NCBI RefSeq assembly: GCF_041260155.1
Contig: NC_091948.1
Coordinates: 2,034,001 to 2,098,000, forward strand
Length of the DNA: 64,000 nucleotides
DNA from: Ptychodera flava
Lineage: Eukaryota; Hemichordata; Enteropneusta; Ptychoderidae
Direction of reading: 5' to 3'
Positions 26,355 to 38,300 of this stretch are shown here, one piece after another. The notes below the pieces were generated by a model. That model saw nothing but the letters and a program-made list of their open reading frames with translations. It made no database searches and was not told the origin of the DNA. The translations under genes were made by a program, and so were the position numbers. Within the stretch, counting starts at the first letter, position 1, and the number at the start of each line of letters is the position of its first letter.

Positions 26355-29300
26355 GTCGAGAAAAGGATAAATTGGACAAGTATAAAAATTAAGGTATGCG
26401 CCGCGAAAGCTAAAGATTTAAACTTTTGCTAAACTTTCCTTAATGAAACTTTCAGCCATTCTCTTTCCTATAAACAAGAACAGTCAGGGATCACAGTGCA
26501 AGGTTTGGCACTAGAGAAATAAATTAACTAACATACACCAATATGTGCCTCCACAAGTGCAAGATCAGATAAGAAGTCTAAAATCTGATCCCGATGCGCA
26601 GTCTACCTTAATGAGCACACTCGGATTTTTAGTCTTGTACTAATAACATGCGATGTAATGCCCGATCAGATTATAGGTTAACATTCTTTAGCCGACATGT
26701 CTCCATGAAACTTGTTTCCACTAGTTTCGGACTCAATAAACATGAACGGTATGAAAAACGAAATAATGTACCCCCTGCCCGGCCCATAATGGACGAAAGC
26801 AAACTTTGCTCTCCATAATGTACAAGGCGGAACCGAGTACATTATGAAGTGCAGTTTGCTTGAGTCAATTATGGGCCGGGAGGGGTACATTGTTGCTATT
26901 ATTTTATAGTTTTGGCGATGCAAGTGAATTAGATGTAGAAAATATCTTGAGTCACAATGATGGATAATCGGATACATTATCAGTAATAATCTGAGGGTAT
27001 GGCATCAAATATTTCACAGGTGTTGACAAAGCTATAATATAATTAACAAGATTGGAACTAATGTGGGATAATTGAATGTTCATATTTTTCAAATTTTTCA
27101 AAAGTGATTGGTGCCCTATAGCTGAATGTTGCAATATTAGAAATTACTCATAAAAAATGTGTAACTTAAAAAGAAAAGTAGATGAGATTACATTTGAAGA
27201 TTAAATCAACATTATTTCAACATCCACTTAGTTCCAATCGTGTTAATTGTAGATAAGACATTAAACACTAATCTGAATGAACCGAATAATCACCTTTGTA
27301 TTTGTAAGAGAAGCACCAACCAGGCTGCCAAGATGGCAACGATTCCCATGGAAACCAGAAATGCTGACATCACAGCTTTGACATATAGTGACACTACGAA
27401 TAAAACTGTAGTGACATCTTGTAGCGTCTCCAAAAACAACCGAAGGTCAATGGCGTCTAGTCTCTGAATGAAAACACGGAGCGGAGAATAATTGCAAGGA
27501 TATGATGCAGTTTCATGACAGTAGTTCTGAAATGATGACATTATGCGTGGTATAGGCAGGGAATCGTATGGTGATAAGTGTGATGTGGTATATGTGGTAT
27601 ATGAAATGGATTAATATGGTAGCATCACCCTTTTTTGTGGTGTGTTATTTCTCATCGTTGTAAAATCTGTGTCTTGGTATCAATAATAACGCCACAAGTC
27701 TAGATCAACTGTAATCAGAGTCTGACCGGCTTACCTGCATGACCAAGGCATAGACTATTGCAGTGATGTCTATACCTGCGATCATCATGAGGATGACACC
27801 GAACACCTTCTCAAGTATTGAAATAGATTCCTGAACGAACAAAACGGAAACGGCCGGGTTAATCAGTGTCACAGCCCCTAACAAAGTCAAAGAACGAGAA
27901 ACTCGGTCGTTCTGGATGTTAAATAAATTAATTGACCTCACAGGATGCACTCGTCATGCAACTCTTATTGTCTTACATGATGATCTCTTTATGGGCATTT
28001 CATGATTGTGCAAGATGATTTCGAGAATTGCAAATTCCATGATTACCATTTGCGCAATACCTAGAGGAAAAACAACTTTGGCAATTTTTTTTAAGTTTGA
28101 TGTTGTGTATGTGGTATTTTTACAACAGGGCTTTGATCTCTGGGAGCGTTTTTGCTGAATAATCCTTCAGCTATATACTCATGTAGAAGCTGAAGCGAAC
28201 AATTAAGAGAACCCTTACATTTGTTTCTATCTGTTGTGACGTCATATTGGTCGGCAAGGGGTTATTCAGGAATTCCAGCCAAACAACGACGCACGTCATT
28301 ATCACGTACACGATGTTGAAGAACAGTCCGGTGAAAAATAGTTTAGCTCCAAACTTGTACCTGCCAAAGAAGTCACGATGAAAGTACCGTTAACTTTTGC
28401 GACAACATCGATGGCTTTTTACTGCAGCTAGCAGTGATGACAATGGCGGCAACGAGTTCAGCAATGTGAATGATGGTGACTGTACTGATGATGGAATAGG
28501 TAATGTGAAAACAATGGAATTTCCAAACATCCACGTAATAACAAATCATTGATGTTTCATCTTATCTTTCATAAAACTATCACGTATCTTATTCTACATA
28601 TTTTAACTTTGACTGTTCAGTGTAGTTTCCACTTCAAGATGTGTGAATGGATAATATTCGTTAATTATTGAGAACTTACCAGCAAGAAAGGAGATATTTT
28701 GCAATCACGTCGTGTTTCAGACATTGCTTTTGTTTGTAAATAGCCTGCAAAACAAAGAATAATATTTAGTTGGTTTTTTGCCTGATTTTACACAAATGAG
28801 CTGCATAGCGACAGCAAACAATAAGCTGATGTGCTACACTTTGAAAACATATCACAGTGTTCACTGGGCTGCAGTGTGAATACAGGGGCGTAGTGTAAAT
28901 TTTAAAAGAGGTATTATCAAAATCAATGATTGTGTGAATGTTTGAAATATGCAGAAAAAATTGCTTTATGAGATTTATGTTGTATCCTCGTCATTGGCTT
29001 CAAAAATATAAAATATAGCCCGTTTGTCATGAGACTGCAAGACTATTATAAAATCAACTCTCGATTACTGGTTTTCCATGTTTTGATGCACAATAAATCA
29101 TCTATATACATTATAGGGAAAAACAATAAACAATTTAAGCAAGTGCAACGCGATGATACAAACTATGACAATATGAGCGAATCAAGCTCACGGTGGGGTC
29201 AAAGTTCGTCCAAGGTTCAATGTGTATGGTTACCTGCAGCGGAGTCTGTCTTTCTCTCAAACTAGGTGGGATTTTTAAGTAACCAAAGTCATACACGACG

Positions 29301-30044
29301 AGCTGCAATAGAAAGCAAAGAGGAGAATGCCGACATAATGTGCAGTTCTATAAAGTCATATTTGAATGTTCTAAAAATTATAGTATATCCTAGCTTTTCC
29401 AATCTAGACCTATTGATGAGCAAACTTGCAGTCCTTTAAATTCGCTAAAGCACACAGATGAAAATTTTACGAGTAACTATTGCACACACACAAAAAGCGG
29501 GAACAATGACCCCACTGACCTTTACTTCGTCAGCGGCTTTCTCTGCCTTTTTCATTCTGTTGAGAAATTTCTGTTATAGAGAGAACAAGTAAGACTGAAT
29601 TACATCTTTTCGTGAGCGTCAGTATCATATCTTAAGATGATATGGTTGACACCACCTGGATATGTATTTGTTACCATTGTAGACGACTATGACTTGATAG
29701 AGCTGTCGATCGAGACAAAAACTAGCACGAAAGAAGGCGAAAATGCTTCCTTTTCTGAGAACGGTGTTCTTAAAAAATGCAAGAACACATACAAGTGTCG
29801 CATTTCAATGCCATCTTCGGAATAGGCCTTGAATAGTTATAAAGACATATTATGAACATGTTGAATGGTCTTACCCTGGCAACGTTGGGCCATTTAGATA
29901 TCAGAGTCGCTAACTGCGGGTTTGTTTTCTTCCGTAGACACTTGTCCCACCTATGTAGACGAGAAAGGATTAAAAAGAAATATATTCCGATCAAATTCAA
30001 CGCAGAAGGTATTGCAATGATTTGATTAAGAAGATGCTATCCAT

Positions 30045-30092
<48 letters not shown>

Positions 30093-32720
30093 GCAACACA
30101 AAATTGATCTTACTGTGCACTTGACGCGATCTCCATGGCAATACCCTCGTGCCCTCTGTCGATTGCTACATCTAGGCAATTCTTATGGTCCTTGTTTTCC
30201 TTGATAGAAGCGTCCAGAATGAGAAACATTTTGACGACTTTTGACTGCCCGCTGTGAGCTGCGTGATGGAGAGGGGTGTTCTGAAACGAACCAATTTCCA
30301 AAAGCATAGTTTAGTTTAGTGTTAATTAGTGTTGGTTTAGATTGGTTTAGTTTAGTTAATTCCGTTTCAAAGATGATAAAAACGTTTACTAAGAAATGCT
30401 CTGTTCCATAGCAGTATATGACTGATGTAAACTTTGCGTTGAAAGGGGTCGGAGAAGTTCCAACTGACCTTTATTTTTTCGTCTCTTACATCAATCCACA
30501 TCGGATTCTTCTTCAGTAACGCTCTTAAAGCATCGAATGAACCGTTCCTGGCTGCTACGTGGACCGGATAGCACCCGTCTGCATCGCTACGGAAAATTAA
30601 TAATGATCGTTTATGATAATCTTGGAAACTAGAGACCTCACGGGGAAAGTAGTCAGAAAACACAACCAACATGCGAACCGTGACGTTTAATAGTTTCTGA
30701 CTGTGACATTGCTGGCGAAATATGTCGGAACTATGAGACCAACATTGGTATCATAGCTAATTTAGCATACACGATCATACGAGATTAGAGAGTAGAATTC
30801 GATAAATTCGATAATGCTGTAGAAGTACTAACCCCTTCCAGATTATTTCTGTCCAAAAGTTGTAATAATTGGAAAACAAATAGTATAACCTTTTCACATC
30901 ATCGCGGTTTACCATACCTCGTAGAGCTACTGGTAATCTTTTTGCATATATAAATATCCAAACAGCAATATAGCATAGTCCAGCAGACTTTCACATAGAT
31001 TGTGACGTGAATGTGATGACCCTGATTGGCTTAGCCAGCCGGTAACTGCTGCGTACGCCCATAGACAGTAGAGGGTACGTCCGAGAAAAGTCAAGCGACT
31101 ATAGGGCCAGTCCACATACCTAGTTACGACGACGAGGGTCAGTCTACATACCTAGTTACGACAGCGTTGCGCTCGAACAAGAAAGTAATGACATCGACAT
31201 GGTTGTAGTATGAAGCAATATGCAACGGCGTTCTCTGCTTGTGATCTGAAGCGTTGACGATTTCGCCCGTTTTGTCGTAGTCGGCAAGCTGTTTCACGGC
31301 CGTCATGTAGCCGTTCCTGGCAGAGTTAAACAAATCATATAGGGGAAATTACTTTTTGTGACTTTTTAAACTTTATTGTTGAATGCACCTAGGTGACAAT
31401 TTTTTACACTTCTTTGTTGATAGGCTGATTGTATGGCCTTATTTTGAAGCTTATCGAATAGCGGAAGTTCTCACAATCTTGTTTCAGTAGAAATCGGAAA
31501 TTTATTATTCCCAAACTGTTATTAACATAACGATAACAACCCTTTTGAATTTGAAACATTGGTCAAGTTTAGCTATTTTTACTCTTGTACCAAAATTTAC
31601 AAAGGGACACCTGATCTTTTTCTCTTCGATCTTTAAAGAGAATCTTTCAGTTTCGAGGTGCATACCAAATTATTAATTAATGATTACTTGTTAGTTTAAT
31701 GTTTATCTACAGAACTCTTCGTCATACAACCAGACGTTTTATACTTAGCCTAATATCGGGAAACCCTCTGAAAAATACCAATACATTTACATGTTACATA
31801 TTCCTTATTGTTGTCAATTAGTTCCTTCTCGAATGCCAAGCACTGCTAAAAATCTGAAAACCCATTTATTCATAAAAGAAATATTTCTCGGTCTGGATGT
31901 CCTGTTGCCATTCTGGTTGTGCTACGTTGGCGGCGCTACAGTTCATGTTAACTTGGCTAATTTATTTTACGTCAGAGATCTCACCTAGCAGCGATGTGCA
32001 GGGGTGTTTCTTCTCTTTTATTCCTTGCATTTGGATTAAATTTCTTCATAAGCAGCAAAGACACACTCTGCAAAAGAAGTACTAAAAAGTAGTTCTAAAA
32101 ATATCAAAGTATTTGGTTTCCGTGTCAGAGTATCAATGTAAAACAAGGTACCATATAAATGAATGGCCAACAGTCCAATGCATGTTCCCAATACGTATGT
32201 TCCAATCATCGGATGTTATTAACGTGGATTTTGGAAAACTAATATAAAGACAAGGGTAGTGTGACAAGTCCTGTCTTTAAGAACCTGTCATGTTCTTGTA
32301 ATAATGTAATAAAACTGACCTGTGGATGTTTCTGAGCCGCTTGGTGGAGTGCTGTCAAGCCATGACTATCTGTCACGTCAATCAAACTCGCCGATTCTTC
32401 TCTCTTGAGAGTAAACAAGAATGTACGCGTTTACTTATCGAGAAGCTGTTTGGTACATTTATGAATTGTGTACAAATCGGAGGAAAATAATTAAGCTTAA
32501 AATACAATATAAGGGAAATAAAATTCCACCTACAGTTGTCTCCTATTCCAATATTCCTTCCTTTATTTATCATAACTGGTCCTCGCATTATTGGATGTGT
32601 GAAATGCTCCTTGACACTATATCAACTATTTGCTTTCCATTCAAATTGTTATCGACTAAAATTTCCCATTAGATGAAGGTCGGCCTTGTTTAGGAATGTT
32701 TTCTGGTCAGAGTGCAGGTG

Positions 32721-32818
<98 letters not shown>

Positions 32819-35296
32819 ACAGGTTAACATAGAGAAAGAAAATGCAGAATACAGAGTTAAAGTTGTATAACATTATATACAAGATCCCTTACCTTTAATA
32901 AAATATTTAACGCATCTCTATTTCCCACGACTTTGTGTATCACTGTTCTACCTTCATGGTCGCGTTCTGTCATGTCGGCGTCAAACTTCAGCAAGATTTC
33001 AAGTTTCCGTCCGTTCCCTTGCGACGCTGCTATCAAAATGGGAGAGTATCCAAAGTCGTCTGTCTCATTTACATTCACGTCGGGAAAGCGATCCCTGAAA
33101 GAAATATCCGTTTTTCAAAACTGATTTTCCAAAGCTATTTCGTTACTTCGTGTATTTGATTGGAAGTCCTGTCCATCAATATGTACGACAGATGTTGTGA
33201 TATTGCAAAAACTAACTTGAACTGTCATGCTTTTCTGTTATGGCACAGAGTTTGTGTTAGTTCAGAAATTGCAACTTGAAAGGCATGTTAAAATTAAACT
33301 TGTCCAGAAAATGCTTAAGTATCTCGTAAGTGCACCGGGAATTTCTCGCAACTAGATCTCGCACATCTTGTTTTCAGTAATTTTGTTATAAAATGTCTCG
33401 TAACTTCCTTATATTGATGTGAGATATGGTTGAGTCACAGAGAGTATAATCAATCCGTGGCATTATTAGGCCAACCATATTTCGATGTGGAAATCAGAGA
33501 AAGACATGATAAATTATGTCGAAATTGCATTTTGTCACAGATTTCAGACCCAAGGAAATGACTTTTACAAGCTAATATTACATAAACCGCTGCGATTTTG
33601 TGAACGTATTAGCAAATTTAAATTGCGCGAGGTGCGCGATACATTTTGTGGCCAGACATTTTTCTAGTTTGGAAAGAGAAAAACATTTGTGTGGAATCGG
33701 CTTCAAATTGATGTTTACGAGTGTTGACTAGCAATATTGCGCATGAAGTAGTTGCTCTTGTGCGACGTGTTCTGTCTTATGCGTGCAAAAAAATCGAATA
33801 TTGCAATTTGATACACTGCCCCTTATTTCGGATATGCGATTTTCGATATTGGTGCTGTAGAGCACTGAAAATTAATTACGTCTTTATCAACCCGATCAAT
33901 TATTTTATTCTGAATAAGGAACGCATCTAGCCGAAAAGTAGTTACCCTGAAACTTCGTCCACTCTGGCAAACGCAACTCAATAAACAGCTCTATTGGGAT
34001 GGGGGGGGGGGGGGGGCATGGTGACCATGTGCCGTCTGTTTCGGAAACAAAGCAGGGTTAACTCGTTTGTAATTAAATATGCCTGACTGAAACTTTCATT
34101 TACTGTAAAACTTATTATGTTTGGCATAGCCGTCCGACTTGTGACACCAGGTTAAGGTCAACATTAAAGCCGCAATTTTCAATTCCAGGTTCTCGCAATA
34201 GTGGAGTTCTCCTCCCTGTCAAACACTTGGCCAGTATGATGTTTGATTTCTATACCATTAATTACACAAATTGATCTCAACCTTTTGGCTCCTTTTGCTA
34301 ATCCTGCAAATAGAGTTTATACAAGGTTAGCGTTTGATTGACGGTCCATTCATATCGCCAACGGTCATTGATTCCCCAACACCAACGCTAGAATTTCCTA
34401 AAAAAATCGTCTTCCAGTTGTGTTAGAATTTGAATAGGCTATAACCACAGATTTTGATCGGTAGCAGCTTCGCGCTGATTGCTCGGTAGTTTTCTGCCCT
34501 GTTGCAGCAAAAAAAACAAAAAGTGGCATTTTCTGGAGCGTGTGCTCGCCTGTTGCCTATGGTGCCCACTTACACAGTGAACGCAATCACGGCTTCGCGC
34601 CCTTTTAAAAGAAGGCTCCGCCTTTACAAATGAAACATTGACAAATGAATTAACTTCCTGTTCTACACCAAATTTCGATATTCGATTTATTCCTAGCATA
34701 TTGCAAAGCGATGGTCTTTACATCTTCTCACTTGTTTCGTGCGTACATTGCATATGTGCTGGATTTCGAGCTAATACGCGTTTCGTTCTCTAATATCATC
34801 ATCAAATATAAGCTGGCCGCGTAATGCACGGCGTTACATGTAAAATCCGATGTTGGAAATGCCAACTCTAAAAACGACAATCACGGAAAGAAATATGACA
34901 ATATTTCAGAATTTCTTCTTCGATTTCGACATTCAAATTCGGTTGGCCTAAAAATGCCACGGATTCTAATCTATGCAGTGCTGTCAAAGCTTGAACGCCA
35001 TATCAATGATGTCCTCTCGTTGACATTTTGATTTTACAAGGGTGGAGAGGGAGAGAAAACTATTTCCGATTTCCGAAGTCGACGCCCTATTATTACAGTT
35101 TCATGAATTTACATAGAAACAGCAGCGGCTTCATTGCAAGGTAAGGTTACAACGAATATAAAGTTGTAGCACTCACAGGAAATCCCGCAGATAGGCAGGA
35201 GGACAGTGTTCTGTAGCTAGAATGACCGGCGTCCTTCCGTTAATGTCCTTGGCGTTGACATTTGCACCATGTTCAACCTGAATCAACATGAATAAG

Positions 35297-35332
<36 letters not shown>

Positions 35333-38300
35333 CTCATTAATGTGTATCAGCTGATGATATCGATAAAGTCACCGTTGTGAGCAAATTACAGTCCTTCTTT
35401 TGAAGTATTTTGTCTTGTGAATCATTTAAAATTATTAATCATGAGTGTTCACATACATATAATGCCGTTTTCCCGTTTTCCTGCACTATTCATTGTTTCT
35501 TGAAAACAGGAAAGGCTTTGATCGAGTTTTGCGAATGAAAAAATAAGCGCCAACGAAGGACCGGATGAAGAATTCATAGAGGTGACATAAGAGAATTTTA
35601 AACGAAATGAAAACTACGGAATTTCTTTGAACGAAATTTGATGCGGACCTGTCGATGTATAGCGACTGCAATGATCTGAATTGAAATAGCTGATGATATA
35701 ATATCTTATCTTAAAATATGCATTGCGAAAGCCACATTCAAGAAGCAAAGCGATGTTCGATCAGGCCATATTCAAATTAGTGAAACCACGATATTTTACC
35801 ATCTCTTCTATGATGTCCATGTTAGTCGTCATGGTGATGGCGAGATGAAGTGGCGACCTGTCGTCAACGCCTTTCAAGTTCACATCGACATCGGAGCATT
35901 TCAATATCAACTTGGACAGAAACAAAAATAAAATCGGAATAGTTAATTTCTATTCGTTGACGAAACTTCTCGAGTCAAGAAATGTAATTTGCCGCAATAG
36001 TATAGCGTGGCGACGTTACATTAGTTGGTAAATGGAATTCAGAACGTCTGGATGTGATTTGAACAACATAAAGAATTTGAAGAGAATTCTCAGAGCGCTT
36101 ACCCAAAGGTAATTGGGTGCGAAAATAACCAAGACAAGAAATTGACTTTTTAATCTAACAATTCTCTGGTGGTTAATAAGCTCAGAATCCCCGTAAATTA
36201 TACATTTTCTAAAGCCTAGATATAGGGGAACATTTTGGTAACCACAGTGTCACCGTTGTTTAAATAACTATCACGTGACAGGTAATTTGCATAACCTTTC
36301 AAAAATCGGTTTTCCCTATGTTTTGTCTCAATACTTCAAAATGTTTGACTCAAACTTGCTGGAGTGCAAGCTGTCACAACGTTCTTCAACATTGTGTCTC
36401 AGATTTTTTATATCTTGCCTAGTTTTATGGGTTTTTTGAGAACAATTTTAAAGAAATCAACTGAGGTTAAATTCACCGCTTTGGAAGTTTTTCTGACATA
36501 AAAATTGTTTAAGACGGTTCAAAAAAATTCTGAGACACTTTTTGAAGATCTTTAGAACAGCTTGCACTCACACAAATTTCAGCCACATATCTCTAAGTAT
36601 TGAAGCAAAACATAGGGAAAACCGATTTTTGAAAGGTTATGTAAATTACCTGTCATGTGATAGTTATGTAAACAATGGTGTCACTATGGTAACCAAAATG
36701 TTCCCCTATATCTAGGTTTTTCAAAAATATATAATTTACGGGGGTTCTGAGCTTATTTACCACTAGAGAATTGTTAGCTTAAAAAGGTCAATTTCTTGTC
36801 TTGGAACCTTAATGGTTCTTCTAATGCAACCCAGATATAAATTTATCAGTGCTAGTCGTGCGAAAAAATCGCTGTATAACAACATACATGCATGATTTTG
36901 ACATTTCCAGAACGCACGGCTTCGTGCAATAAGTTTTCGTTGGTGTTGACCAGCGGTTTAGCAGCGTCGGCACCGTAACGGATCAAGATCTCGACGGCCT
37001 TGACACTTCCACTACGCACGGCACGCTGTAGCAGAGTCCGTCCCTCATCGTCAACATCACTGCTGATATCTGGGTAAATAAAAGCACAATATTTTATACA
37101 TATTTTTGACTTCCAACCAAAATATTGAAGACTGATATTCAAAGGTAAATCCTTTTCTCAATGAACGTGTGATCTTCACAGATTTTTAGTGAGTCAAAAC
37201 ATGCACGGACCTAAAAGCTAGAGTTAGGGCATTGCTACATGATTTGAACTAATTTGGGATAATTGGATCTTAATATTTTTCAAATTTCTCAAAAGTGTTA
37301 GGTGCCATATAGCTGAATGTCGCAATATTACAAGTTACTCATAAAAACAAGTATGTAACTTAAAAAGGAAAGCAGATGAGCTTACATTTGCCGACATTAC
37401 CTCACCATCCAATTTTCTCAAATTAGTTCCAATCGTGTTTAAGTAAGGTTCATTGAATAACGTATGAAATTAAGCGATGCTGTTATATCATGTTGTATGC
37501 AAAAACATCTATTGAGAGTTGAGCCCATTTCGAGAGCTCGGATCTTCACGACTAATAATTCATTATGTTTGAGTCCGCAAAAGTACGCACATCGAACCAA
37601 ACGTGGTGACTGTCTACGCCATAGGATGGCGCCTTCCTCAGCGTACATGTTATCTCAATTTATAGGTGTTCTTGGAGAGGAATGAAAGTTGATATAATCG
37701 ACAAACTTTCCAATATTTTAGCTAATGATAACATTAGAGTAGTGAGCTTACCATGTTCAAACTTAGGTTTGCATCTCAAAGCCTGTTCCAATTGTTCTAC
37801 ATCTCTGTCATTTACCAAGTCATGCAGATGTCTACTCCAATTTGTCTGATAAAAGTAGATCAAGATAACATGAGTTTCGATTTTCTCTTTCTTCTTTTGA
37901 AGTCATGTATTTCACATTTTGTGAAAGTGGGTTTGCGATAGTCGACACTTCAGCAAAGACAAGACTTCAGACAAGTTTTAAGGGTGTGATATCTTCACAT
38001 TAAGCTTAGCTTACCTCGGTATTTTCCACTTTACTCTTGACAAAATTTACGTTCTTCCCATCGAATTCGGCCACCACTTTCGAATCCCTTTTCTGTCCGA
38101 CGACTTCCCGCCGTTGTTTTCGAGGTCGTTTCAAACCTGCGATAAAGTCAAATGAATAAATAAAGGGGCCATTTGTTGGCCGATGATAAAACTATACCAG
38201 GTAAAAAGTAAGGTCATCGGCTATTCTACATGCTTAGCACAATCGAGAATTCATTTCAGTGTCGTTGTAGTTTGTTCAGTCCCATGTACACCAGATTGCA

